NCBI RefSeq assembly: GCF_000576555.1
Contig: NZ_CP007145.1
Coordinates: 3,366,001-3,430,000 of the forward strand
Length of the DNA: 64,000 nt
Reading direction: 5' to 3'
Source: Hymenobacter swuensis DY53
GTDB lineage: Bacteria; Bacteroidota; Bacteroidia; Cytophagales; Hymenobacteraceae
Position 1 is the first letter of the stretch. The number at the start of each line of letters is the position of its first letter. Below are positions 17,453 through 25,748 of the stretch, piece after piece. A program made the position numbers and the translations under genes. Below the pieces are notes generated by a model, which searched no databases, was not told the DNA's origin, and saw only the letters and a program-made list of their open reading frames with translations.

Positions 17453-18202
17453 ATGCCCCAACCTTTATCCCACAAAAAGCAGCAGCTGTACTTGGTGCTC
17501 AGCGGTATTTTCATTGTGAATGCACTGCTGGCCGAAATAATCGGGGTTAAGATTTTCTCGGTGGATGCGCTGATGGGGCTGCCTGGCAACCTCACGGCGG
17601 GCGTGCTCATCTGGCCTGTGGTGTTCGTGACCACCGATATCATCAACGAGTACTTCGGCAAGGAAGGCGTATTGCGGGTGAGCTATCTCACGGTGGGCCT
17701 GATTCTGTTTGCCTTCCTCGTGATTTACGCTACTACCCTGCTGCCCCCGGCCGCCTTCTGGCTCGATGCCAACAAAGCCGACGCCCAGGGCCGGCCCTTC
17801 GACGTGGACTTCGCCTACCGCAACATTTTCCGGCAGGGGCTGGGCATTATCATGGGGTCCATTACGGCGTTTGGTATCGGGCAGCTGCTGGATGCTACCG
17901 TGTTTCAGCTGCTGCGCCGCGCTACCGGGGGCCGCTACGTGTGGCTGCGCGCCACGGGCTCCACGCTGGTTTCCCAGCTTGTGGATTCGTTTGTGGTGCT
18001 ATTCGTGGCCTTCTATGTATTCGGCAACTGGACACTGGAGCAGGTCCTGAGCGTGGCCAATGCCAATTACTGGTATAAATTCGCGGCCGCCATCCTGCTC
18101 ACGCCCGTGCTCTACCTCGCCCACTTCCTCATCGATCGGTACCTGGGCAACGAAGCCACCCGAGAGCTGCAGCAGGAAGCCGCCGCTGATGCGGCTGTAT
18201 AG
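17453..18202 (+). CDS. Queuosine precursor transporter (YhhQ/DUF165 family)
   Basis: This 249-residue membrane protein has six to seven helices. YhhQ-family proteins import queuosine precursors such as preQ0 or preQ1 for tRNA modification. Family features are FIVNALLAEIIGVKIFS near the N-terminus, FVTTDIINEYFGKEGVLRVS, IIMGSITAFGIGQLLDATVF, and the LVSQLVDSFVVLFVAFY segment. ATG 17453 was chosen because it begins the conserved protein; upstream in-frame codons lie in the repeat. No riboswitch or que gene is visible beside it. Confidence 0.88.
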   Translation: MPQPLSHKKQQLYLVLSGIFIVNALLAEIIGVKIFSVDALMGLPGNLTAGVLIWPVVFVTTDIINEYFGKEGVLRVSYLTVGLILFAFLVIYATTLLPPAAFWLDANKADAQGRPFDVDFAYRNIFRQGLGIIMGSITAFGIGQLLDATVFQLLRRATGGRYVWLRATGSTLVSQLVDSFVVLFVAFYVFGNWTLEQVLSVANANYWYKFAAAILLTPVLYLAHFLIDRYLGNEATRELQQEAAADAAV

Positions 18203-18226
18203 GCACCTTTTCATATCTCCATTCTA

Positions 18227-18862
18227 ATGCGTTTTCTACTCTTATTCACTGCCCTGCTGCTACCACAGGTGCTGTTCGCTCAATTTGAATCGGGCTATTA
18301 TGTACTGATCCGGGAGCCTAATGCCCGTCATGTGGCCCAAATCAAAATGCCAGATGAGAACAAGCTCTTCATTAAAGAAGGAGACCAGAAAAAGCAGGAG
18401 CTTGACCTAGAGCAAGTAGCGTACTTCAAGATGGGTAACAAAAATTACCGCCCGGTTAGTGGCCTTTCAATCAAGAAGGGCAAACAAACGATAACCCATG
18501 GTTTTGCTGAAGTGCTAGATAGTGGACAGGTAATGCTTTACGCCTACTCCTACTTGGTAACAAATTCCACCATGATGACTGGTAATGGAGTAATGTACGG
18601 CGGCGGATCATCCTGGGCGACCATTCATCTGGTTGAGAATACCGGTCAGCAAAACTTCACTATTATATCAGCCCCTAGCTTTACTGGCACGAACAAAGAG
18701 TTCAGGGAGACGCTACGGCCTTTCCTGGCGGCCCGGGCTGATATGGTAAAGTACTTGGATGCCAAACTGCTGCTCATTTATCATCTGGAAATGGCCGTCC
18801 GCGCCCTCAACCACGGTGAGGCCTTTGTACCGGTAGATCCGTGGAAGGCCACGACCAACTAA
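18227..18862 (+). CDS. Secreted hypothetical protein
   Basis: This 211-residue protein has a signal peptide (MRFLLLFTALLLPQVLFA) followed by QFESGYYVLIREPNARHVAQ. The mature part alternates short beta strands and charged turns (KLFIKEGDQKKQELDLEQVA, GNKNYRPVSGLSIKKGKQTI). A small glycine-rich hydrophobic segment lies around residue 120-130 (MMTGNGVMYGGGSSWATIHL). It is noticeably less GC-rich than the flanking genes. I do not recognise a family. It lies 24 bases after the transporter gene and 18 bases before trpS, so co-transcription is possible. Confidence 0.72.
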   Translation: MRFLLLFTALLLPQVLFAQFESGYYVLIREPNARHVAQIKMPDENKLFIKEGDQKKQELDLEQVAYFKMGNKNYRPVSGLSIKKGKQTITHGFAEVLDSGQVMLYAYSYLVTNSTMMTGNGVMYGGGSSWATIHLVENTGQQNFTIISAPSFTGTNKEFRETLRPFLAARADMVKYLDAKLLLIYHLEMAVRALNHGEAFVPVDPWKATTN

Positions 18863-18880
18863 CTTCATTTCTACTGCCCC

Positions 18881-19858
18881 ATGTCCCGCATCCTCACCGG
18901 CATTCAGAGCACCGGCCGCCCGCATTTGGGCAACCTGCTCGGCGCCATCCTGCCCGCCATTGAACTCTCCAAAAGCAGCGCCAACGAAAGCCTGCTGTTC
19001 ATTGCCGACCTTCACTCCCTCACCACTGTGCGCGACGCCGAGCTGCTGCGCCAGAATACCTACGCCGTGGCGGCCTCCTGGCTGGCCTGCGGCTTCGACA
19101 CCGACAAGAACCTGTTCTACCGCCAGTCCGACGTGCCGCAGGTAACGGAGCTGACGTGGTATCTGAGCTGCTTCACGCCTTTCCCGATGCTGGCCAACGC
19201 CCACTCGTTCAAGGACAAGAGCGACCGGCTTTCCGACGTGAATGCGGGCCTGTTCACGTATCCGGTGCTGATGGCGGCCGATATCCTACTCTACGACGCG
19301 GAAATCGTGCCTGTGGGCAAAGACCAAGTGCAGCACCTGGAAATTGCGCGCGACATTGCCTCAGCCTTCAACAACCGCTACGGCGAAACCTTCGTGCTGC
19401 CCCAGTCGCGGGTGGACGAGCAGATCCAGACCATCCCCGGCCTCGACGGGCAGAAGATGAGCAAGAGCTACGGCAACATCATCGACATCTTCCTCGACGA
19501 CAAGGCGCTGCTGAAGAACATCAAGCTCATCGTATCGGACAGCACGCCGCTGGAAGCTCCCAAAAACCCTGATACAGACACCACCTTCAAGCTTTTCTCG
19601 TTGCTGGCCACGCCCGAGCAAACCGCCGAGATGCGCCAGAACTACCTGAATGGCGGCTACGGCTACGGCCACGCCAAGCAGGCCCTGTACGAAGTTATCC
19701 GGAGCCGCTTCGCCCAGGAGCGGGAGCAGTTCAACTTCTACATGAACAACCTGCCCGAAGTGGACCGCAAGCTGGCTGAAGGTGCCGCCAAAGCCCAAGC
19801 CTACGGCTCCGAAGTACTCAACAAAGTCCGCGAGAAAGTGGGCTACCAGAAGCGGTAG
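18881..19858 (+). CDS. trpS: Tryptophan--tRNA ligase
   Basis: This 325-residue class I aminoacyl-tRNA synthetase charges tRNA-Trp. The HIGH-equivalent signature is STGRPHLGNLLGA (about residues 8-20) and the KMSKS loop is intact (GLDGQKMSKSYGNII, about 190-205). DLHSLTTVRD, DILLYDAEIVPVGKDQVQHL and TDTTFKLFSL are other TrpS hallmarks. The length is normal for the compact bacterial type. The gene starts at ATG 18881 and ends before a large nested hairpin element. Confidence 0.96.
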   Translation: MSRILTGIQSTGRPHLGNLLGAILPAIELSKSSANESLLFIADLHSLTTVRDAELLRQNTYAVAASWLACGFDTDKNLFYRQSDVPQVTELTWYLSCFTPFPMLANAHSFKDKSDRLSDVNAGLFTYPVLMAADILLYDAEIVPVGKDQVQHLEIARDIASAFNNRYGETFVLPQSRVDEQIQTIPGLDGQKMSKSYGNIIDIFLDDKALLKNIKLIVSDSTPLEAPKNPDTDTTFKLFSLLATPEQTAEMRQNYLNGGYGYGHAKQALYEVIRSRFAQEREQFNFYMNNLPEVDRKLAEGAAKAQAYGSEVLNKVREKVGYQKR

Positions 19859-19861
19859 AAT

Positions 19862-20042
19862 ACATCTGTCATTGCGAGGAGGCACGACGAAGCAATCCGT
19901 CCTCTTCAAGAGGCGACAAGTCTCAAACAAGCAGAAAGCCCCTGACGTCTGGACTGACATCAGGGGCTTTTGCATAGGTCAGGACTTAGCACTATGTGAA
20001 GGAAGGATTGCGTCGTCCTTCGTCCTCGCAATGACAGAGCTT
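19862..20042. repeat. Nested bipartite hairpin element, copy 1
   Basis: Outer arms (about 19866-19900 and about 20000-20041) carry the core TGTCATTGCGAGG and its complement CCTCGCAATGACAG. Between them lies an independent hairpin, AAGCCCCTGACGT with ACATCAGGGGCTT (19938-19971). The same outer-plus-inner design is found at 39968-40141. It lies between trpS and a convergent gene. Confidence 0.75.
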
Positions 20043-20054
20043 CAACCTCACCAC

Positions 20055-20897
20055 TTAATACGGCAGGCCGTCGATGGATTGGTGGCGCTGCTCGTGGTAG
20101 AAGCTGAAGCCGACTTTGCTGCCGCGGCTTACCTGCTGGTTTTCCAGCTTCTGCTTCACCGAAATCTTCTGGATATCGGTGAGCGGCGGGGCAATCAGGT
20201 CGTTGTTGACGGCCGCAATCATGGCACTTTCCACGAACAGGCGCAGGCTTTCCTCCGTCACGGGGTTATCCGACATATCGTTATCGGGTAGCTCCAGCTG
20301 CTGCACGCCTTCGAGGAAGTAGTGGCTATCGATGTTGATGAGTAGGCGGCCCACCAGGTAGCCGGGGTCATTGAGGCGCTGGTACTTGATGCTGTCGGCC
20401 ATGAAATTGTAGGCCATAATGTGCCCGAAAAAGCGTCGCCGAAAGTCCTCTTCCACATATTTCGTGTCCATCGGGCCGTAGTCGTCGGGGAAGGTGACGA
20501 TGTTGGAGTGCAGCACGAACACCAGCAGGTCGCCGCTGAAGCGGATGTGAAACTCCATGTCGTTTACCGGCCGGTACTCGATGATAACCGAGGAATCGAC
20601 GGGCGTGATGCGCCGGCTCAGCTCCACCACCAGCTCCTGCGACACCTTGCGCAGCATATCAAACGTGGCGAGGGTGTTGCGGTAAATAGCCTGCTTCACC
20701 GAAGACTTCTGCTTGAGGCCATCGGAAATCAGGTCGAGGCGGTCTTGTGGTGAGGGGGCCGGCTCGCCGGGGGCATTGGGAGCATTGCCCTCGGAGTTGG
20801 GCGTGCCGGCCGTAGCGGGTGCGGTGTGGGGTGCGCCGGGCGTGCCGTCGTCGGTTTGGGGTGAGGTGGCGGGAGTGATGGGGGGCAGTTCGTCCAT
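20055..20897 (-). CDS. Conserved hypothetical protein with Pro/Thr-rich N-terminus
   Basis: This 280-residue cytoplasmic protein has a disordered, Pro/Thr/Ala-rich N-terminal region (about residues 1-60) and a folded domain from RLDLISDGLKQKSSVKQAIY onward (FDMLRKVSQELVVELSRRIT, DMEFHIRFSGDLLVFVLHSN, EDFRRRFFGHIMAYNFMADS). No membrane segment or known active site is visible. ATG at 20897 was chosen; extension upstream would enter a repeat and low-complexity translation. The function is unknown. Strict conservation of the long domain would be expected in related genomes. Confidence 0.78.
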   Translation of the reverse strand: MDELPPITPATSPQTDDGTPGAPHTAPATAGTPNSEGNAPNAPGEPAPSPQDRLDLISDGLKQKSSVKQAIYRNTLATFDMLRKVSQELVVELSRRITPVDSSVIIEYRPVNDMEFHIRFSGDLLVFVLHSNIVTFPDDYGPMDTKYVEEDFRRRFFGHIMAYNFMADSIKYQRLNDPGYLVGRLLINIDSHYFLEGVQQLELPDNDMSDNPVTEESLRLFVESAMIAAVNNDLIAPPLTDIQKISVKQKLENQQVSRGSKVGFSFYHEQRHQSIDGLPY

Positions 20898-21019
20898 GTA
20901 GTAACAACGCAGCGGCAACCGGCCAGACCGGCCGCCAGTGAAACAAAGGCCAGGCCGAAGCCCGCACCCGTAAAGTAGTCTGTACGCAAAGTAGCCGCCT
21001 GGAAGTTTTGGCTGGGGCA

Positions 21020-21103
21020 GTAGCGCGAACTTTGTAGTTCGCGTCCCCGCACCGTTCGGAGACCCTGACGGCGCGGAAGCGCGCACTACAAAGTTCGCGC
21101 TAC
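21020..21103. repeat. 18-bp inverted repeat upstream of the 20055-20897 gene
   Basis: Perfect arms 21020-21037 and 21086-21103 with further short inner complementarity of AGTTCGCG and CGCGCACT. It separates two minus-strand genes, so it could terminate the CoA transferase message. Confidence 0.65.
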
Positions 21104-21110
21104 TGTGCTC

Positions 21111-22238
21111 CTACTCCGGCCCCAAAGCCGGCGGTGCGCTCAGGGACAGTGCCATCGGCCACGCGCTGCTGCGGAACGCCACCGTGCGCACGCCCGCGTG
21201 TGGGAAGCCGGGCGCAGGCGGCAGCAGCATGGGCTGGGCCAGCGGATGGGCCAGGGCCTCGCCCACCGTACGCACCGCCCCGGCCGGCACCGCCAACTGC
21301 CCCAACTGAGCTAGTAGCTCCTGGCCGCTCACCTCCGCAATGCGCTCGGCCAGTAGCTCTTCCAGCGCGGCGCGGTGCGCTACCCGGTCAGGGTTGCGGC
21401 GGAAGCGGGCATCATCGGCCCACTCGGGGCGGTGTAGCACGGCGCAGAGGTGGCGAAACTGCTGGTCGGCGCCCACGGCCAGCAGCAGGCGCGTGCCGTC
21501 CCGGGCCGTGTACACGGTGCCGTAGGGCACGATGCTGGGGTGGCCCGAGCCCAACGGCTGCGGCTCCTGCCCCGTGACGAGGTGGGTGGCGGCCTGGTTG
21601 GCCAGCGAAGCCAGTGCGCTATCCAGCAAGCTCACCTGCACCAGCGCGCCCTGGCCGGTCCGCTCGCGGCGGTAAAGGGCCGTGAGCAGGCCTTCCTTGA
21701 GCTGGTGGGCCGTGAGCAAATCGATGATGGCCACCGGCATTTTCTGGGGCGGCTGGCCGGGGCCGGGGGCGTTGAGGTGCATGAAGCCGGTTTCGGCCTG
21801 CAGCACGGCATCGTAGCCGGCGCGGGTTTCGGTGGGGCCGTAGCCGGTGATGTGGCCGTAAATCAGGCGCGGGTTGAGGGCCGAGAGCGTGGCGTAGTCG
21901 GCGCGGAGCTTCTCGGCGTCGCCGGGCTTGTAGCTGGTCAGCACGATGTCGGCGGCGGCGGCTAGCTGGTGCAGGGCGGTTTGGCCGGCTTCGATGGTCA
22001 GGTCGAGCAGCTGGCTGCGCTTGCCCCAGTTGGCGCTGCTGAAATAGGCCGTGACGGTGGTAGCGGGGTCTTCGGCCAGGGTGCGCCAGGTGCGCGTCAC
22101 GTCGCCGGCCGGGGGCTCCAGCTTCAGCACGTCGGCCCCCAGCTCGGCCAGAAACTGGCCCACCTGCGGCCCGGCCAGCACCGAGGCCAGCTCCAGCACG
22201 CGCAAACCAGCCAGCGGAAGTTCATCAGAAGGATTCAT
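21111..22238 (-). CDS. CaiB/BaiF-type (class III) CoA transferase
   Basis: This 375-residue enzyme moves CoA between acyl groups. The N-terminus (LAGLRVLELASVLAGPQVGQ) and FLAELGADVLKLEPPAGDVTR match family III. The catalytic aspartate is in TRAGYDAVLQAETGFMHL (near residue 168), and ANWGKRSQLLDL and IYGHITGYGP are further conserved parts. Which acid it acts on is not deducible: there is no acyl-CoA dehydrogenase, racemase or carnitine gene adjacent. A TACCTTCG element on the minus strand (22244-22251) sits six bases before the ATG. Confidence 0.9.
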   Translation of the reverse strand: MNPSDELPLAGLRVLELASVLAGPQVGQFLAELGADVLKLEPPAGDVTRTWRTLAEDPATTVTAYFSSANWGKRSQLLDLTIEAGQTALHQLAAAADIVLTSYKPGDAEKLRADYATLSALNPRLIYGHITGYGPTETRAGYDAVLQAETGFMHLNAPGPGQPPQKMPVAIIDLLTAHQLKEGLLTALYRRERTGQGALVQVSLLDSALASLANQAATHLVTGQEPQPLGSGHPSIVPYGTVYTARDGTRLLLAVGADQQFRHLCAVLHRPEWADDARFRRNPDRVAHRAALEELLAERIAEVSGQELLAQLGQLAVPAGAVRTVGEALAHPLAQPMLLPPAPGFPHAGVRTVAFRSSAWPMALSLSAPPALGPE

Positions 22239-22265
22239 GCGGCCGAAGGTAGCACCCGCCCCGAT

Positions 22266-22997
22266 TTACCGCCGCCCGGCCCGCGCAAACACCGGAAACA
22301 CCACCTCCCGCTCTCCCGCCCCCCAGCGGCGCATTACCTCCTCGGACAGCAGTAAAACCGCGTCCTGGCCGTGCTGCTGCTGGTATTTCACCACGCTCGA
22401 CCACGTGCGCAGGTAGTTCAGAAACCACTCCGCCGACCACTGCCGCCGCACCTCAAAGCGGGCAGTTTGCACCTCGGCAAACGGAAACGACAGGCGGGCG
22501 TACTCGTCGGTGATGTGCCAGCGGTTGTCGTCCCAGTAGGGCCGCATGGTGTCGTTGTGGAAGTGCTGTACCAGCGGGTCCAGCGCAGGGCTGATGCGCA
22601 GCAGGCCGTAGCCCCACTCGGCCACCACGCCGCCGGGTTGCAGCACGCGGTGCACCTCGGCGTTGAACGCGGCCATGTCAAACCAATGCACGGCCTGGGC
22701 CACCGTCACCAGATCGAAGCTGGCATCGGCAAATGGCGTGTGCTCGGCCGGGGCTTGTTGGTAGGTGATGTTGAGCTGGCGGGCCGCCTGGGCCAGCTGC
22801 GCCGCGCTGATGTCGGTGGCCTCCACCTGCCCGAAGTGCTCGGCCAGCACGGCCGCCACCTGCCCGTTGCCGGTGGCGCAGTCCCAGGCCCGGGTGCGGC
22901 CCGGCACCTGCGGCAGCAGCCAGTCGTAGAGGGCCGCCGGGTAGTCGATGCGGTAGCGGGCGTAGAGGTCAGCCTGGGAGGAGAATCGGTCGAGCAT
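22266..22997 (-). CDS. Class I SAM-dependent methyltransferase
   Basis: This 243-residue protein is of the UbiE/trans-aconitate methyltransferase-like type. The start is ATG 22997 (MLDRFSSQADLYARYR), typical of these proteins. SAM-binding motif I appears as RAWDCATGNGQVAAVLAEHF (about residues 35-54), motif II/III as FADASFDLVTVAQAVHWFDM, and EVHRVLQPGGVVAEWGYG is motif post-III. The substrate is unknown. It ends 27 bases before the CoA transferase start on the same strand, so the two may be co-transcribed. A short 8-bp tandem repeat lies 24 bases upstream of the start. Confidence 0.88.
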   Translation of the reverse strand: MLDRFSSQADLYARYRIDYPAALYDWLLPQVPGRTRAWDCATGNGQVAAVLAEHFGQVEATDISAAQLAQAARQLNITYQQAPAEHTPFADASFDLVTVAQAVHWFDMAAFNAEVHRVLQPGGVVAEWGYGLLRISPALDPLVQHFHNDTMRPYWDDNRWHITDEYARLSFPFAEVQTARFEVRRQWSAEWFLNYLRTWSSVVKYQQQHGQDAVLLLSEEVMRRWGAGEREVVFPVFARAGRR

Positions 22998-23021
22998 GGC
23001 GGTTGGGTGGTTGAACTGGTG

Positions 23022-23050
23022 GATTGGCGGATTGGCGGATTGGCGGATTG
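23022..23050. repeat. 8-bp tandem repeat (GATTGGCG), about 3.6 copies
   Basis: Three full units and a partial fourth run from 23022 to 23050, just upstream of the minus-strand methyltransferase start. Slippage here would alter the spacing of its leader, but no promoter element can be placed with confidence. Confidence 0.7.
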
Positions 23051-23060
23051 TAGATAAACA

Positions 23061-23220
23061 GAACGCCATTCCGAGCTTGCGAGGAATCTCGCGTGCTGAT
23101 GTTGCAGCACTAAATACGCCGTTGCAACGAAGCGGGAGAGATGCTTCGGCTGCGCTCAGCATGACGGTTACCATTGCAACGTCAGCACGCGAGATTCCTC
23201 GCAAGCTCGGAATGACGTTC
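23061..23220. repeat. Long inverted repeat, CTCGCGTGCTGATGTTGC family
   Basis: Arms 23061-23099 and 23182-23220 are complementary over 39 bases with one mismatch. The first arm contains the same TCTCGCGTGCTGATGTTGC core found at 17333-17351. The central part holds shorter inverted segments. It lies between divergent genes (methyltransferase and oxidoreductase). Confidence 0.75.
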
Positions 23221-23315
23221 CTGAACCCGGAATGCCGTTCTTGAAACGACGTTCCCGGAATACCGTTCTTGACAACCCGTTGCAACGCTTGCTTCTCCAA
23301 CAACGAAAAACGCCC

Positions 23316-24350
23316 ATGTCCTCTCCCATCCAAACCGGCCTGCTGGCCTACGGCATGTCGGGCCGCATTTTTCACGCGCCGTTTCTGAGTACGTACCCCG
23401 GCTTTGCGCTGCGGGCCGTGGTGGAGCGCAGTCGCAAGCAGGCGCAGGCCCAATACCCCAGACTCATCAGCCACGACAGCGTGGCCGAGCTGCTGGCCGA
23501 CCCGCAGCTGGATCTAGTGGTAGTAAATACGCCCAACGACACTCATTTCGCCCTCGCCCGGCAGGCGTTGCAGGCCGGCAAGCACGTGCTCATCGAAAAG
23601 CCCGTAGCCACCACCGTGGCCGAACTGGACGAGCTGCTGGCCCTGGCCGCCGCGCAAAACCTACACGTGCTGGCCTACCAGAACCGCCGCTGGGACTCCG
23701 ATTTTCAGTTGGTGCGCCAGGTGGTGGAAAGCGGCCAGTTGGGCCAGCTCACGGAAGTGCATTTCCGCTTCGACCGGTACAAAGCCGCCCTCAACGCCAA
23801 AACCTTCAAGGAAGACCCCAGCGTGGCGGGCAGCGGCCTGAGCTTCGATTTGGGCCCGCACGTGCTGGATCAGGCCCTGAGCTTGTTCGGGCGGCCCGAG
23901 CAGGCCCACGTCACGCGCGCCAGCCACCGCCCTGGCTCCCGCGTCGATGACTACTTCCACGTGCATCTGCAGTATCCGCAGGGGCTGAACGTGTTTGTGG
24001 CCGGCAGCCTGCTCACGGCCGCGTCCGGCCCGGCCTACGTGCTGCACGGCACGCTCGGCTCGTTCCAGAAAAGCCGCGCCGACGTACAGGAAGCCCAACT
24101 CGACCAGGGCCAGCTGCCCACTGCCGCCACCTACGGCCACGAGCCCGCCGGCCAGGAAGGTACCCTCACGCTGGTACCCGCCCCCGGCGAAACACAGCTT
24201 TCCCGCCTCCCCGCGCCCCAAGGCCAGTACCAGGGCCTGTTCGAGGCGGTGTACCAAACCATCCGCCACGGCCAGCCCTTCCCAGTGCGCGCCGAGCAGC
24301 TGCGCTGGCAGCTGGAGATTCTGCAACTACCCGCACACAAACAGTTCTAG
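23316..24350 (+). CDS. Gfo/Idh/MocA-family oxidoreductase
   Basis: This 344-residue NAD(P)-dependent enzyme starts at ATG 23316. The N-terminal Rossmann domain begins QTGLLAYGMSGRIFHAPFLS, and VVVNTPNDTHFALARQALQAG followed by KHVLIEKPVATTVAELDELL is the classical Gfo/Idh/MocA signature, including the catalytic Lys of EKP. The C-terminal domain carries GSGLSFDLGPHVLDQALSLF, with the active-site aspartate and histidine. The GMSGRIFHAPFL form is typical of the YdgJ/IolX-like group acting on sugars or cyclitols. Cytoplasmic; not in an operon. Confidence 0.9.
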   Translation: MSSPIQTGLLAYGMSGRIFHAPFLSTYPGFALRAVVERSRKQAQAQYPRLISHDSVAELLADPQLDLVVVNTPNDTHFALARQALQAGKHVLIEKPVATTVAELDELLALAAAQNLHVLAYQNRRWDSDFQLVRQVVESGQLGQLTEVHFRFDRYKAALNAKTFKEDPSVAGSGLSFDLGPHVLDQALSLFGRPEQAHVTRASHRPGSRVDDYFHVHLQYPQGLNVFVAGSLLTAASGPAYVLHGTLGSFQKSRADVQEAQLDQGQLPTAATYGHEPAGQEGTLTLVPAPGETQLSRLPAPQGQYQGLFEAVYQTIRHGQPFPVRAEQLRWQLEILQLPAHKQF

Positions 24351-24398
24351 AGCGTTTCTCGAGTCACTGTACTCTGCACAGTGACTCGAGAAACGCTC
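24350..24398. terminator. 21-bp hairpin between convergent genes
   Basis: Perfect arms 24350-24370 and 24378-24398 with a 7-base loop. The first arm begins on the last base of the oxidoreductase stop codon; the second ends six bases before the stop of the TlpA-like gene. It likely terminates both. Confidence 0.8.
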
Positions 24399-24403
24399 GA
24401 AGG

Positions 24404-25528
24404 TTACTTAACATATTGCGCCAGCGCTTCGCGCAGGGCGGCTCCTTTCAGATTAACCGCCAGAATCTTCCCATTGGGGTCAATCAGAAAGTTCTGCGGA
24501 ACGCCGGTAACGTGATAAAGGCGGGCAGCCGCGTTTTCCAAGCCCTTCAGGTCCGAAACCTGGGTCCAGGGAAGCTGGTCGGCGGCAATAGCTTTTACCC
24601 ATTTGGCACGGCCTTTCTCGTCGTCAACGGATATGCTCAATACATCGAAGTTGCGACCCTTGTATTCATTATAGGCCTTGATGACCATCGGATTTTCCTG
24701 GCGGCAGGGGCCGCACCAGCTGGCCCAGAAATCCACCAGCACGTACTTGCCCCGGTAGTCGCGCAGGGAAATCACTTTACCATCGGGAGTTGGTTGGGTG
24801 AAATCGGGGGCCTGGGTGCCCGCTATTACCCCCTTCATGCCCGCCAGCCGCGCTCCGTACTCGCGGCCGGCCGCGCTGCTTTTAAGCTCCGGACTCAGGG
24901 CCGCGTAGAGCGGCGCTACTTCCTCATAAGAAGGCTCAATCATCTGTATTGCCGTCAGCGCGTGCAAGCTGGCCCAGGATGCTGGGTTGGCTTTGATAAA
25001 GGCGTGCTGGGCGGTGGCTATCTGCTTATTGAAGCTGGTAAATTTTGCCTGTACCTGCTCCCCGAAAGCCGGGTCCTGCTGTTGCTGGGCCGAGGCCTTC
25101 TGCAATTCGGCTCCGTAAACGTCCATGCTTGCAAAAACAGGTTTCAAGGCCTCCTTCAGACGCAGATTATCGGCATTAATCGGCCCGCCTTTGATGGTGG
25201 CGTGGGTCAGCGAATCGGGGCTGGTAACGACTACCGTGCCCGGCTCCAGGAATATAAGCGTCTGGACCCGTGCGCCACGCAGGTTAGCCGGCCGGCCCTT
25301 TTGGCGTAGCAGCAGTTCAGCCATAACAGGCTCCGCAGCCGTGCCCTTAATTTCAAACGTGCCGTTCTTGACCACGGCTGAATCCAGCATCGAGGGGCCG
25401 CTTACCAGATACACTTTGGCCGGCGCACTGATGAGGCCGAGCTTCCCCTTAATGGTATAGGTAAATGGCTGCTGGGCCTGGGCTAGGCCGCTGCTTAGTA
25501 GCAAAATTGGCAGGATACGCTTCTTCAT
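24404..25528 (-). CDS. TlpA-like thiol:disulfide oxidoreductase with N-terminal DUF4369-like domain
   Basis: This 374-residue secreted protein has a signal peptide (MKKRILPILLLSSGLAQAQ). Residues about 20-130 resemble DUF4369 (FTYTIKGKLGLISAPAKVYL, GTFEIKGTAAEPVMAELLLR). Residues about 225-374 are a thioredoxin-fold domain with the redox motif WASWCGPCRQENPM and the cis-Pro region VTGVPQNFLIDPNGKI. Such proteins are periplasmic reductases common in Bacteroidota, often acting in cytochrome maturation or disulfide repair. Monocistronic; convergent with the oxidoreductase. Confidence 0.92.
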   Translation of the reverse strand: MKKRILPILLLSSGLAQAQQPFTYTIKGKLGLISAPAKVYLVSGPSMLDSAVVKNGTFEIKGTAAEPVMAELLLRQKGRPANLRGARVQTLIFLEPGTVVVTSPDSLTHATIKGGPINADNLRLKEALKPVFASMDVYGAELQKASAQQQQDPAFGEQVQAKFTSFNKQIATAQHAFIKANPASWASLHALTAIQMIEPSYEEVAPLYAALSPELKSSAAGREYGARLAGMKGVIAGTQAPDFTQPTPDGKVISLRDYRGKYVLVDFWASWCGPCRQENPMVIKAYNEYKGRNFDVLSISVDDEKGRAKWVKAIAADQLPWTQVSDLKGLENAAARLYHVTGVPQNFLIDPNGKILAVNLKGAALREALAQYVK

Positions 25529-25667
25529 ACGTTGAATAAGGGAATGATGGAAGATACGCGCCAGATAATGCCCAAGGCGCAGGGGCGTCCGGCAGCGGAC
25601 AAGTAACGGAAATTTCGCCGGTCCCCGGCCGCCTCTAGGCCCGGGGCGGGTTCCGCCGTCAATCCCC

Positions 25668-25675
25668 TATCTTTG
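25668..25675 (+). promoter_or_regulatory. Bacteroidota -7 element TATCTTTG
   Basis: An exact TAnnTTTG match 73 bases before the helicase TTG start; it defines a leader of about 65 bases. No clear TTG box upstream. Confidence 0.5.
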
Positions 25676-25748
25676 TTAGCAAAGCACCCCAGCGGTTTGC
25701 TGACCGAGACGCAAGGTCAGCCCTCTATCATCTTAACGAAGCTGTACT

